Below are positions 8,524-16,664 of a stretch of 64,000 bases of DNA, piece by piece. Made by a program: the position numbers and the translations under genes. The stretch's first letter is position 1; every line of letters starts with the position of its first letter. The DNA lies in NCBI RefSeq assembly GCF_000974985.2, contig NZ_LAVA02000011.1, positions 62,001-126,000 on the forward strand, read 5' to 3'. This DNA comes from Streptomyces mangrovisoli (lineage in GTDB: Bacteria; Actinomycetota; Actinomycetes; Streptomycetales; Streptomycetaceae). The notes under the pieces were generated by a model. That model was not told where the DNA came from and did not search any database. It saw only the letters and a list, made by a program, of their open reading frames with translations.

Positions 8524-9633
8524 GTGCGCGAGATTCTTCCGGCACTCGGCCGGTGGTACGCCGAGGGGTCGCCGTTCGGCCTGGCCACGGTCGTGGCCGT
8601 GAGCCGCAGCGCGCCGCGGGGCCCCGGCGCGGCGATGGCGGTCGGGCCCGGCGACGAGGTCGTCGGCAGCGTCTCCGGCGGCTGTGTCGAGGGTGCCGTC
8701 TACGACCTCGCACGGGAGGTGCTGGCGAGCGGCACGGCACGCCTTGCGACGTTCGGGTACAGCGACGCGGACGCCTTCGCGGTCGGACTGACCTGCGGCG
8801 GCGAGATCACCCTGCTGGTACGGCCGGTGGGCCCCGACAGCGATCCCGTCTTCGGCGCGGTCGCGGAGGCGGTGGCGGCGGGCCGCCCGGTGACCGTGGC
8901 CACGGTGGCCGACGGGCCCGCCCCGCGCGGCGCCGCGCTCGCGGTGTGGCCGGACCGGGTCCTCGGCACCCTGGGCGCGAGCGGCCTCGACGCGGCGGTC
9001 ACCGCCGACGCCCGCGGCGAACTCGCGCTCGGCGCGACCGGGTTGCGGCACTACGGGCCGCACGGCGAGCGCCGGGAGGACGCGGTCGCCGTCTTTCTGC
9101 ACTCGTTCGCGCCGCCGCCCCGGATGCTGGTGTTCGGCGCGATCGACTACGCGGCCGCGGTCGCCCGGATCGGTGACTTCCTCGGCTACCGCGTGACGGT
9201 CTGCGACGCGCGGCCCGTCTTCGCCACGCCCCGGCGCTTCCCGCCGGGCGTGGAGGTGGTCGTGGACTGGCCGCACCGCTACCTGCGGGGCACCGAGACC
9301 GACGGGCGCACGGTGATCTGCGTGCTCACCCACGACCCGAAGTTCGACGTGCCGCTGCTGACGGAGGCGCTGCGCCGGCCCGCCGCCTACATCGGCGCGA
9401 TGGGCAGCCGCCGTACCCACGACGACCGGTCCAGGCGGCTCGCCGAGGCGGGGCTGACGGCCGCGGAGCTGTCCCGGCTGCGGTCGCCGCTGGGCCTGGA
9501 CCTCGGGGCCCGTACCCCCGAGGAGGTCGCCGTGTCCGTCGCCGGGGAGATCGTCGCGCTGCGCTGGGGCGGCACCGGCAGCCCGCTCACCGGCACGGAG
9601 GGGGCGATTCACCGGCCCGGCGGCGACGGGTGA
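8524..9633 (+). CDS. XdhC/CoxI family protein (molybdenum cofactor maturation)
   Basis: A 369-residue XdhC family protein. Members bind molybdenum cofactor and assist its sulfuration and insertion into xanthine dehydrogenase-type enzymes. The N-terminal domain carries SGGCVEGAV at 51-59. The C-terminal Rossmann half runs from about residue 200 and contains AYIGAMGSRRTHDDR. The GTG start has AAGGAGG at ideal spacing. No molybdenum hydroxylase subunit genes lie nearby, so the client enzyme must be elsewhere. Confidence 0.9.
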   Translation: MREILPALGRWYAEGSPFGLATVVAVSRSAPRGPGAAMAVGPGDEVVGSVSGGCVEGAVYDLAREVLASGTARLATFGYSDADAFAVGLTCGGEITLLVRPVGPDSDPVFGAVAEAVAAGRPVTVATVADGPAPRGAALAVWPDRVLGTLGASGLDAAVTADARGELALGATGLRHYGPHGERREDAVAVFLHSFAPPPRMLVFGAIDYAAAVARIGDFLGYRVTVCDARPVFATPRRFPPGVEVVVDWPHRYLRGTETDGRTVICVLTHDPKFDVPLLTEALRRPAAYIGAMGSRRTHDDRSRRLAEAGLTAAELSRLRSPLGLDLGARTPEEVAVSVAGEIVALRWGGTGSPLTGTEGAIHRPGGDG

Positions 9634-9720
9634 GTCGATGCAGAAACGCGACGTTTTTAGTTTTTTCCCGGTTTCTGGTGTTACGCGCAGGAGAGGGGGT
9701 AGTCAACGCAGCATCGGAAA

Positions 9721-9733
9721 GGCATGACATGCC
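9721..9733. promoter_or_regulatory. Perfect palindrome GGCATGACATGCC
   Basis: Thirteen-base palindrome (GGCATG-A-CATGCC) in the gap after xdhC, 23 bp before a strong Shine-Dalgarno plus GTG. Operator-like in size; the bound protein is unknown. Confidence 0.35.
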
Positions 9734-9756
9734 GTCCCTCCCCTGGAAGGAGGTCC

Positions 9757-9987
9757 GTGACAGAAAGCGCACACTCGCAGCGCCCGGGCCGCTCCCCACG
9801 CTGGAGCGGCCCGGTGCCATGTCCGGAGCCAGGTCCGGGGGTGCGCGGCGCGCCCGGACCGCGGCGCCGCGGGGATGTCCTACGACCGTGGCGGCAGCCG
9901 GTGCAGTTCCACGTCCGTGAGCTCGCCGTCCGCCACGGTGGCGGTGAGGTAGGTGCAGTGCGGCTGGCGCCTGCGGTCGGTCGGTGA
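9757..9987 (+). CDS. Possible small ORF behind a strong Shine-Dalgarno (doubtful)
   Basis: GGAAGGAGG ends four bases before this GTG, which opens a 76-codon frame starting MTESAHSQRPGRSP. The frame runs into a strong hairpin (9784-9814), becomes Pro/Gly/Arg-rich and overlaps the 3' end of the opposite phosphodiesterase gene. The upstream stretch contains an AT-rich run and a perfect palindrome. It may be a leader peptide, a decayed gene remnant or chance; no family is recognised. Confidence 0.25.
   Translation: MTESAHSQRPGRSPRWSGPVPCPEPGPGVRGAPGPRRRGDVLRPWRQPVQFHVRELAVRHGGGEVGAVRLAPAVGR
9784..9814. terminator. Strong hairpin between convergent genes
   Basis: Perfect 12-bp inverted repeat with a 7-nt loop (CCACGCT), between xdhC (plus) and the phosphodiesterase (minus). 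Likely a bidirectional terminator, although it also lies ten codons into a small frame with a strong ribosome binding site. Confidence 0.65.
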
Positions 9988-10383
9988 GCCGGGGTTGAGC
10001 AGCCGCAGCCCGCTCGGCGCGGTGGTGTCCCACGGGATGTGGCTGTGCCCGAACACCAGGACGTCCAGGTGGGGGAAGCGGGCCGCACAGCGGGCCTCGC
10101 GTCCGGCGGCGGGGCCGGTCTCGTGCACGACGCCGAAGCGCAGGCCGTCCAGGTCGGCGTAGGCCACCTCGGGCAGCCGCGCCCGCAGCGCGGGGCCGTC
10201 GTTGTTGCCGTGGACCCCGACGAGCCGTCGGCTGCGCGCCTCCAGCAGATCGAGCGTGGCGGTGTCCACCCAGTCCCCGGCGTGGAGGACGACGTCGGCG
10301 CGCGGGATCTCGTCGAGCAGCGCGGGCGGCAGTGCCTTGGCGCGCAGCGGGAGGTGGGTGTCGGACATCAGGAGCAGGCGCAC
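9880..10383 (-). CDS. YfcE/MJ0936-type metallophosphodiesterase
   Basis: A 167-residue calcineurin-like phosphoesterase of the small phosphodiesterase family. Metal-binding motifs in order: DTH at 8-10, GD at 36-37, GNND at 59-62 and GHSH near 113, then NPGS. These enzymes are manganese-dependent and cleave phosphodiesters such as bis-pNPP; the physiological substrate is unknown. The start is taken as the GTG at 10383, six bases after a -10-like TACGCT, so it may be leaderless. An upstream in-frame extension to 10449 looks non-coding. Confidence 0.85.
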   Translation of the reverse strand: MRLLLMSDTHLPLRAKALPPALLDEIPRADVVLHAGDWVDTATLDLLEARSRRLVGVHGNNDGPALRARLPEVAYADLDGLRFGVVHETGPAAGREARCAARFPHLDVLVFGHSHIPWDTTAPSGLRLLNPGSPTDRRRQPHCTYLTATVADGELTDVELHRLPPRS

Positions 10384-10500
10384 GGGCCCAGCGTAGGCGG
10401 GCGTCTCGCATCCTCCGCACACCCCGAACACCCGGCGCACCGCGCGCACCCCGCGGCGCCGGTGCGGACGGCAGGCCCGCGGCCGGAGATCTTCAGTCCA

Positions 10501-10552
10501 AACTGTGCAGCTTGAACTGGACAGTTCCGGCGGTCTGACCTACGGTGGCCCC
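10501..10552 (+). promoter_or_regulatory. Promoter with operator repeats upstream of isochorismatase-like gene
   Basis: GAACTGGACAGTTC (10514-10527) is a perfect 14-bp palindrome. AACTG-N2-CAG occurs twice, at 10501 and 10515, and AACTGT (10501-10506) pairs with ACAGTT (10521-10526). A -35-like CTGGAC (10517) lies 18 bp before TACGGT (10541-10546), so a protein bound to the palindrome would cover the -35. A MarR/HxlR- or TetR-type repressor is plausible; none is encoded adjacently. Confidence 0.55.
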
Positions 10553-10573
10553 ATGGATCACCGGGCCCCCTGA
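10553..10573 (+). CDS. Putative leaderless six-codon upstream ORF (MDHRAP)
   Basis: ATG lies six bases after the -10-like TACGGT, the spacing of a leaderless start, and is followed by six codons and TGA. It ends 55 bp before the isochorismatase-like gene. It could be a regulatory leader peptide or a chance ATG; there is no independent evidence of translation. Confidence 0.3.
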   Translation: MDHRAP

Positions 10574-10628
10574 TCCGGCGCGCGCCCGGGTCGCGGGCCA
10601 CCGGCCCCGCCCCTTCGAAAGGCCTCCC

Positions 10629-11219
10629 GTGGCACTCAGCACCCTCGACCCCCGTTCCGCCCTCGTCGTCGTCGACCTCCAGCGCGGCATCGCCGGCGCA
10701 CCCGTCGAACCCCATCCGGGTGCCGACGTCGTAGCCCGTACGGTGGAACTCGCCGACGCCTTCCGCGCCCGGAACCTGCCGGTCGTCCTGGTCCGCGTCT
10801 CCTTCGCGGCGGACGGCTCCGACGCCGTGCCGGGCCGCACCGAGCGGCCCCGGGGCGGCGCCGCCCGCCCCGAGGGCTGGGACCTGATCGTCGACGAACT
10901 CGCCGGACACCCCGGCGACATCGTCGTGACGAAGCGCAACTGGGGCGCCTTCCACGGCACCGATCTCGACGTGCAGCTGCGCCGCCGCGGGGTCACCCAG
11001 ATCGTCCTGACCGGCATCGCGACCAGCATCGGCGTCGAGTCGACGGCCCGCGCCGCCCACGAGCACGGCTACCACGTCACCCTCGCCACCGACGCCATGT
11101 CCGACATGAGCGCCGAGGCCCATCACGCCAGCGTGGGGCGCATCTTCCCGCGGCTGGGCGAGACGGGCACCACCGCCGAGGTGCTCGAAACGCTGGCCAA
11201 GACCGACGACGCGCGGTGA
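10629..11219 (+). CDS. Isochorismatase-fold hydrolase (catalytic Cys replaced by Gly)
   Basis: A 196-residue isochorismatase-like protein. The fold is marked by ALVVVDLQRG (Asp16), a lysine in VTKRNWGAF and the VESTARAAHEHGY helix. In cysteine hydrolases a Cys precedes VEST; here the sequence is ATSIGVEST, with Gly at that place. True isochorismatases such as EntB and PhzD also lack the Cys, so an isochorismatase-like or other non-thiol reaction is more likely than amide hydrolysis. The GTG start has GAAAGG upstream. The promoter carries repeated operator half-sites. A terminator follows. Confidence 0.85.
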   Translation: MALSTLDPRSALVVVDLQRGIAGAPVEPHPGADVVARTVELADAFRARNLPVVLVRVSFAADGSDAVPGRTERPRGGAARPEGWDLIVDELAGHPGDIVVTKRNWGAFHGTDLDVQLRRRGVTQIVLTGIATSIGVESTARAAHEHGYHVTLATDAMSDMSAEAHHASVGRIFPRLGETGTTAEVLETLAKTDDAR

Positions 11220-11264
11220 AGGTGCCGTAGACGGACTGTGACACCGACGGAACAGTCCGGTGTG

Positions 11265-11286
11265 AACCCGCCCAAGCGGGCGGGTT
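11265..11286 (+). terminator. Hairpin terminator after isochorismatase-like gene
   Basis: AACCCGCCC and its exact complement separated by AAGC. A second weaker inverted repeat (CGGACTGT / ACAGTCCG, 11232-11259) precedes it. Confidence 0.75.
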
Positions 11287-11350
11287 AGGCTTCGCCCACG
11301 CGCACCGTGCCACCACACAGGGTGGCGAGCTAAGGGGGCTTGGAAGCCGG

Positions 11351-13309
11351 ATGCCGGTCAAAGTCAGCGTTGTCGTCCCCGTGTACAACCCCGGGTCCTA
11401 CATCGAGGACTGCATCTCCTCGATGTTGCGGCAGTCGCTGCCTCCCGACGAATTCGAAGTGATCTTCGTCGACGACGGCTCCACCGACGCGACCCCGGCC
11501 CGGCTCGACGCGGTCGCCGCCGAGCACCCGCACATCCAGGTGATCCACCAGGCCAACTCCGGCTGGTCGGGCAAGCCGCGCAACGTCGGCATCGAGGCCG
11601 CGCGCGGCGAGTACGTGATGTTCGTCGACAACGACGACTACCTCGGCGACGAGGCCCTGGAGCGGATGTACGAATACGGCGTCGCCAACAAGGCGGACGT
11701 CGTCGTCGGCAAGATGGCCGGCAAGAACCGCTCGGTGCCGGTGGAGCTGTTCCGCGTCAACCGCCCGCACGCCTCGGTCGAGAACGCGCCGCTGATCGAC
11801 AGCCTCACCCCGCACAAGATGCTGCGGCGGGACTTCCTCGACCGCATCGAGCTGCGCTTCCCCGAGGGCAGGCGCCGCCTGGAGGACCACGTCTTCGTCA
11901 CCGAGGCGTATCTGCGGGCGGACAACGTCTCCGTGCTCAGCGACTACGTCTGCTACTACCACATCGGACGCGACGACGCCTCGAACGCGGGCTTCCAACG
12001 CTTCGACCCGGTCGGCTACTTCAAGAACCTCCGCGAGGCCCTCGACGTCGTGGAGCGGTACACCGAGCCGGGCCGGCTGCGCGACCGGCTCTTCCGCCGC
12101 TGGCTGCGGGTGGAGATGGTCGAGCGGATGCGCGGCAACCGGCTGCTGTCCAAGCCCGACGCCTACCGGCGCGAGCTGTTCGAGGAGATGCGCGCGGTCG
12201 TCGTGGAGCGCTTCGGCCCCGGCGTGGACGCCGGTCTGCCGCCCGCGCAGCGCATCGTCGCCGGGCTGATCAGGGCCGACCGCTACGACGACGTCGTACG
12301 GCTGGCCGAGTGGGAGAAGAGCGTCGCGCCCAAGGCGGTCCCGGACACGGTGGCCTGGCAGGGCGACGAACTGCGGGTCGGCTTCACCGTCGAGTACACC
12401 GCGGCCAAGGTGCCGCTGACCTTCCCGGCGGACGCGCAGGGCACGCCCGCCGAGGGCCTGCCCGCCGACCTCGACCAGGCGATCGCCTGGCTCGGCGCCG
12501 ACTCCGTGGCCGCGCTGGAACGGGCCGGCGTGGACCTGGTGCTGCGCAACCGCGAGAGCTCGGCGTCCTACTTCCAGCCGGTGGAGTTCTCCCGCGAGCA
12601 GGTCCCGGCGGGCGACGGCCGGGTGCGGCTGGTCCTGCACGCGACGGCCACCGTCGACCCGGCCGGCGCGGCGGGCGGCGCACCGCTCGAAGCGGCGCTG
12701 TGGGACACGTTCGTGCGGGTCAGGCTCGGCAGCTGGACCAAGGAGTGCCGGCTGGGCCCGGCGCCCGCGCACCGCCGTCCGACGCCGTACGCCGGTGTCG
12801 TCGCGGGCCGTGTCGTCCTGCCGTACTGGACCAAGCAGCACGGCAACCTCTCGCTGGACGTCGATCTGGCGAGCAAGGCCCTCAAGCTGAACCGGCTGGC
12901 GCCCGAAGACGTCCTGCTCTCCGGGGACCGGCTCAAGGCGGTGCTCCCGCTGCACGTCGGGCGCACCACGGACGTCGTGCTGCGGCTGACCGGCACCGGC
13001 GGACAGGTCGTCGAGACGCCCGGCACGCTGGCACCGACCGACGGCCCCGGCGCGGCCCTCGCGGTCACGCTGCCGTCGGCGGAGCTGCGCGGCGCGAGCT
13101 GGCGGCCGGAGCTGTGTCCGGTCCCGGACGCCGTGCCGCGGCGCTTCCACGTGCTGCCGGTGGCGCTGCGCGCCGGGCGGGCGGGAGGCGTCCAGGTGGC
13201 GGCTCCGGCGGCGCCGGGCACCGCACGGCGGGTGGTGCGGCGGCTGCGCCGCCTGGTAGGCACGGTCCTGGGCAGGACGGCGCCCAAGGGCGCGACGGGA
13301 AGGGCGTGA
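11351..13309 (+). CDS. Large family 2 glycosyltransferase with C-terminal beta-rich domain
   Basis: A 652-residue GT-A glycosyltransferase. The N-terminal domain (about 1-230) has VSVVVPVYNPG, FVDDGSTD and FVDNDDYLGDEAL with the DXD metal site, and an RRLEDHVFVTEAY acceptor-side motif. From about residue 335 a beta-sandwich-like region of 300 residues follows, ending in a basic Arg/Lys tail. Such two-part enzymes build wall glycopolymers or surface polysaccharide in actinobacteria. The ATG is preceded by GGAAG. rfbC starts four bases after its stop, so the pair is one unit linked to dTDP-rhamnose supply. Confidence 0.87.
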   Translation: MPVKVSVVVPVYNPGSYIEDCISSMLRQSLPPDEFEVIFVDDGSTDATPARLDAVAAEHPHIQVIHQANSGWSGKPRNVGIEAARGEYVMFVDNDDYLGDEALERMYEYGVANKADVVVGKMAGKNRSVPVELFRVNRPHASVENAPLIDSLTPHKMLRRDFLDRIELRFPEGRRRLEDHVFVTEAYLRADNVSVLSDYVCYYHIGRDDASNAGFQRFDPVGYFKNLREALDVVERYTEPGRLRDRLFRRWLRVEMVERMRGNRLLSKPDAYRRELFEEMRAVVVERFGPGVDAGLPPAQRIVAGLIRADRYDDVVRLAEWEKSVAPKAVPDTVAWQGDELRVGFTVEYTAAKVPLTFPADAQGTPAEGLPADLDQAIAWLGADSVAALERAGVDLVLRNRESSASYFQPVEFSREQVPAGDGRVRLVLHATATVDPAGAAGGAPLEAALWDTFVRVRLGSWTKECRLGPAPAHRRPTPYAGVVAGRVVLPYWTKQHGNLSLDVDLASKALKLNRLAPEDVLLSGDRLKAVLPLHVGRTTDVVLRLTGTGGQVVETPGTLAPTDGPGAALAVTLPSAELRGASWRPELCPVPDAVPRRFHVLPVALRAGRAGGVQVAAPAAPGTARRVVRRLRRLVGTVLGRTAPKGATGRA

Positions 13310-13313
13310 CGGG

Positions 13314-13919
13314 GTGCGTTCACTGGGCATCGAGGGAGCCTGGGTGCTGGAGCCGAAGGTGTTCCCGGACGACCGGGGCTCCTTCCACGAGTGGTACCGC
13401 GGCGAGGAGTTCCGCGAGGCGACGGGGTACGACCTGACGCCGGCGCAGGCCAACTGCTCCGTCTCGCGGCGGGGCGTGGTGCGCGGTGTGCACTTCGCGG
13501 ACGTGCCGCCGGGGCAGGCCAAGTACGTCACCTGCGTGCGCGGTGCCGTGCTGGACGTGGTGGTGGACATCCGGACCGGCTCGCCCACCTTCGGCCAGTG
13601 GGAGGCGGTGCGGCTGGACGACGACACGCACCACGCCGTGTTCCTCGCCGAGGGCCTCGGGCACGCGTTCATGGCGCTCACCGACGACGCCACGGTGATC
13701 TACCTGTGCTCGACCGGGTACGCCCCGCAGCGGGAGCACGGGCTGCACCCGCTCGATCCGGACCTGGGCATCGCCTGGCCGGACGGCATCGAGCCGGTCC
13801 TGTCCGACAAGGACGCCGAGGCGCCGTCGCTGGCCGAGGCGCTGCGCTCGGGTCTGCTGCCGTCGTACGCGGACTGCGCGGCCCACTACGCGCGACTGCG
13901 CGGCGCGAGCGGCGACTGA
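13314..13919 (+). CDS. rfbC: dTDP-4-dehydrorhamnose 3,5-epimerase
   Basis: A 201-residue RmlC family cupin that epimerises dTDP-4-keto-6-deoxyglucose in dTDP-L-rhamnose synthesis. The catalytic histidine is in RGVHF (about residue 62). Also visible are QAKYVTCVRG, LDVVVDIR, the aspartate region LDDDTHH and FLAEGLGHAFMAL, all typical. The length is the usual one. The GTG start lies four bases after the GT2 stop. The remaining rhamnose genes are on the opposite strand just downstream, so the pathway is split into two convergent units. Confidence 0.93.
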   Translation: MRSLGIEGAWVLEPKVFPDDRGSFHEWYRGEEFREATGYDLTPAQANCSVSRRGVVRGVHFADVPPGQAKYVTCVRGAVLDVVVDIRTGSPTFGQWEAVRLDDDTHHAVFLAEGLGHAFMALTDDATVIYLCSTGYAPQREHGLHPLDPDLGIAWPDGIEPVLSDKDAEAPSLAEALRSGLLPSYADCAAHYARLRGASGD

Positions 13920-13941
13920 CGTCGTACGGCGGCGCGGCTCA

Positions 13942-13997
13942 CCGGACGACGGAGCGGCTCACCCGGAAGGTTCCGGGTGAGCCGCTCCGTCGTCCGG
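13942..13997. terminator. Very strong bidirectional terminator
   Basis: Perfect inverted repeat with 25-bp arms (13942-13966 and 13973-13997) and a six-base centre AAGGTT, located between the convergent rfbC and methyltransferase genes, 22 and 8 bp from their stops. Confidence 0.92.
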
Positions 13998-14005
13998 GGT
14001 GCGGG

Positions 14006-14809
14006 TCAACGCACCGTGCCGAGCTGGCTCACCGCGCGGCGCAGCGGCTCCCAGCCGCGGGCGCGCTTGGTGCCGCGGTTGCGCGCCTTGACCAGTGGGC
14101 CCCAGAAGCCGGCGCCGACCAGGGTCTCCGGCTTCACGGACACCGTGCGCTCCAGGATCGACTCGGGCACCTTCTGCGGGTCGGGCACCTCGAACTCGGC
14201 GATGATCTCGTCGTACTTGTCCTTGAGGACCGTGCTCGACGGGTCCGCGCCGAAGACCACCAGCTGGCCGGTGGGCTCGGTGTCGACGAGGACCGTCACC
14301 AGGTCGGGGCGGTGGCGGTTGAGGATCTCGACGAGCTTGTAGACGTCACCGGTCCAGGCGTTGGTGTGCCGGTCGCGGGCGGCCTCGTCGATGTTGCGCG
14401 GCAGCATGTCGTCGAAGACGATGACGCTCGCCCAGTCCGCGTGCTTCTCGATGTTGATGAAGTCGCGCAGCGCGTACTCGAACAGGTGCATGCCGTCGAT
14501 GAACGACAGGTCGAGCGTGGTGCGCTGCCAGTAGCCGAACGGGCTGCGGTTGCGCGCCAGTTGACGCAGCGGGTGACGGCCGCCCCGCAGGTGCGCCAGC
14601 GGGTTGTCGCGCGCGAAGAAGTCGTCGCTGGTCGCCTTGGCCAGATGGACGTCGCAGCGGATTTCCGTGACCACCTTGAAGGCGGGGTCGACCGCGATGC
14701 TGGGCACCCGGGAGAGCGTCAGGCTGCGCCCGTCGTTGACGCCGATCTCCAGGTAGTTGCGGTTCGCGGTGACCTTGTGGAGTTCCCGCAGGAACTCATG
14801 ACGCTTCAC
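14006..14809 (-). CDS. Class I SAM-dependent methyltransferase of the rhamnose operon
   Basis: A 267-residue protein with the SAM-binding YLEIGVNDGRSLTL near the N-terminus, then LSFIDGMHLFEYALRD and VIVFDDMLP. These are hallmarks of the cephalosporin-hydroxylase/macrocin-O-methyltransferase-like group. The GTG start overlaps the rfbD stop by four bases (GTGA) and has GGAGAG seven bases upstream, so it is coupled to the rhamnose genes. I infer O-methylation of a deoxysugar or of the finished surface glycan; the substrate is not shown by the sequence. Confidence 0.8.
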   Translation of the reverse strand: MKRHEFLRELHKVTANRNYLEIGVNDGRSLTLSRVPSIAVDPAFKVVTEIRCDVHLAKATSDDFFARDNPLAHLRGGRHPLRQLARNRSPFGYWQRTTLDLSFIDGMHLFEYALRDFINIEKHADWASVIVFDDMLPRNIDEAARDRHTNAWTGDVYKLVEILNRHRPDLVTVLVDTEPTGQLVVFGADPSSTVLKDKYDEIIAEFEVPDPQKVPESILERTVSVKPETLVGAGFWGPLVKARNRGTKRARGWEPLRRAVSQLGTVR

Positions 14810-15687
14810 GACAGACTCTCCTTGCGGATATGAGGCAGTGCTTCCTTGAGGGCGGACTTCCAGTCCCGCGGCGCCGCCAGGCCCATCTCGCGCCACCTGT
14901 CGTGCCCGAGGGCGCTGTAGGCGGGGCGCGGGGCGGGCCGCGGGAAGGCGTCGCTGCTCGTGGGGCGCACCCGGTCCGGGTCGGCGCCGGCGAGCAGGAA
15001 GATCTCACGGGCGAACTCGTACCAGCTCGCCTCGCCGGAACTCGTGGCGTGGAAGACCCCGCGGCCGTCCTCGCCCCGGCTGAGCCTGGTGCCGACGAGG
15101 ACGAGCAGTTCGGCGACGTCGGCGCTCCACGTGGGCTGGCCACGCTGGTCGTCGACGACGTCGAGGGTGTCCCGGCGGGTCTCCAGGTCGAGCATCGTCG
15201 CCACGAAGTTGCGGCCGTGGGCGCCGTAGAGCCAGGCGGTCCGCACGACGGCGGCGGCGTCCGGGAGTTCCTCCAGGACACCGCGTTCACCGGCGAGTTT
15301 GGTGCGGCCGTAGGCGGTGCGCGGCGCGGTCGGATGGTCCTCCGGGTACGGCGTGGTGCGGGCCTCGCCGGAGAAGACGTAGTCGGTGGAGACGTGGACG
15401 AGCCGGGCCGTGTGCTCGGCGCAGGCGCGGGCGAGGACGCGGGGTCCTTCGCCGTTGACCTTCAGGGCGCGGGCCTCGTCGGTCTCGGCGTCGTCGACGG
15501 CCGTGTAGGCGGCGCAGTTGACGATCACGTCCGGCCCGTGGTCGGCGAACGCCCGCCGCACCGCGCCCGGTTCGGTGATGTCGAGGTCGTCGCGGGTCAG
15601 GCCCGTGACGTCCGCGCCGCGGCCGCGCAGTTCGGCGACCGTGTCGGCGCCGAGCATGCCGCCCGCCCCCGTGACCAGCCAGCGCAT
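14806..15687 (-). CDS. rfbD: dTDP-4-dehydrorhamnose reductase
   Basis: A 293-residue short-chain dehydrogenase (RmlD) performing the last, NADPH-dependent step to dTDP-L-rhamnose. Visible: the nucleotide-binding GAGGMLG, NCAAYTAVDDAE, VSTDYVFSG, the catalytic YGRTK and RTAWLYG. Its ATG shares one base with the rfbB stop (TGATG) and its own stop overlaps the methyltransferase start, so the four genes form a tight operon. Confidence 0.93.
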   Translation of the reverse strand: MRWLVTGAGGMLGADTVAELRGRGADVTGLTRDDLDITEPGAVRRAFADHGPDVIVNCAAYTAVDDAETDEARALKVNGEGPRVLARACAEHTARLVHVSTDYVFSGEARTTPYPEDHPTAPRTAYGRTKLAGERGVLEELPDAAAVVRTAWLYGAHGRNFVATMLDLETRRDTLDVVDDQRGQPTWSADVAELLVLVGTRLSRGEDGRGVFHATSSGEASWYEFAREIFLLAGADPDRVRPTSSDAFPRPAPRPAYSALGHDRWREMGLAAPRDWKSALKEALPHIRKESLS

Positions 15688-16664
15688 CAGGCCCCCTGTC
15701 CGGCGCGTCGCTTCAGCGGCTCCCACCAGGCACGGTTGTCGCGGTACCACGCGACGGTGTCGGCGAGGCCGGCGGTGAACTCGCGGCGCGGGTGGTAGCC
15801 CAACTCGTCGCGGATCTTGGACCAGTCGACGGAGTAGCGCAGGTCGTGGCCCTTGCGGTCCTCGACGTGCTCGACGCTGTCCCAGGTCGCGCCGCAGGCC
15901 TCCAGCAGCAGCCCGGTGAGTTCCTTGTTGCTGAGTTCGGTGCCGCCGCCGATGTTGTAGACCTCGCCCGAGCGGCCGCGGGTGCGGACCAGTTCGACGC
16001 CCTGGCAGTGGTCCTCGACGTGCAGCCAGTCGCGGACGTTGAGGCCCTCGCCGTAGAGCGGCACCTTCCTGCCGTCGAGGAGGTTGCTGACGAACAGCGG
16101 GATGACCTTCTCGGGGAACTGGTGCGGCCCGTAGTTGTTGGAGCAGCGGGTGACCCGCACGTCGAGGCCGTGGGTGCGGTGGTAGGCCAGGGCGAGCAGG
16201 TCGGAGGAGGCCTTGGAGGCGGAGTAGGGCGAGTTGGGCTCAAGCGGGTGGTCCTCGGGCCAGGAGCCCGACGTGATGGAGCCGTAGACCTCGTCGGTGG
16301 AGACGTGCACGAACGGGCCGACGCCGTGCCGCAGGGCCGCGTCCAACAGGGTCTGCGTGCCGAGGACGTTGGTGCGCACGAAGTCGGCGGCGCCCAGGAT
16401 GGAGCGGTCCACGTGGGACTCGGCGGCGAAGTGCACCACCTCGTCCGCGTCGGCCATCAGCTTCTCGACGAGGTCGGCGTCGCAGATGTCGCCCTGGACG
16501 AACTCCAGGCGGGGGTGGCCGATCGGGAGGTTGTCGAGGGTGCCCGCGTAGGTCAGCTTGTCGAGCACGGTGATCCGGGGCGCGCCGGGCGCGTCCGCGG
16601 CGAGCAACTGCCGTACGTACGTGGAGCCGATGAAACCGGCGGCGCCGGTGACGAGGAGGTTCAT
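15687..16664 (-). CDS. rfbB: dTDP-glucose 4,6-dehydratase
   Basis: A 325-residue extended SDR that converts dTDP-glucose to dTDP-4-keto-6-deoxyglucose. Visible: TGAAGFIGSTYVR for NAD, HFAAESHVDRSI, STDEVYG with the catalytic Asp-Glu pair, YSASKA with the catalytic Tyr/Lys, and TRCSNNYGPHQFPEK. The ATG overlaps the rfbA stop by four bases (ATGA). Length and motifs are canonical. Confidence 0.95.
   Translation of the reverse strand: MNLLVTGAAGFIGSTYVRQLLAADAPGAPRITVLDKLTYAGTLDNLPIGHPRLEFVQGDICDADLVEKLMADADEVVHFAAESHVDRSILGAADFVRTNVLGTQTLLDAALRHGVGPFVHVSTDEVYGSITSGSWPEDHPLEPNSPYSASKASSDLLALAYHRTHGLDVRVTRCSNNYGPHQFPEKVIPLFVSNLLDGRKVPLYGEGLNVRDWLHVEDHCQGVELVRTRGRSGEVYNIGGGTELSNKELTGLLLEACGATWDSVEHVEDRKGHDLRYSVDWSKIRDELGYHPRREFTAGLADTVAWYRDNRAWWEPLKRRAGQGA

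Noticed and set aside
6247..9612. Treating the ribosomal protection gene as a 1121-residue fusion
   Set aside because: The first 464 codons are antisense to xdhC and non-coding in character; the true start is the GTG at 8220.
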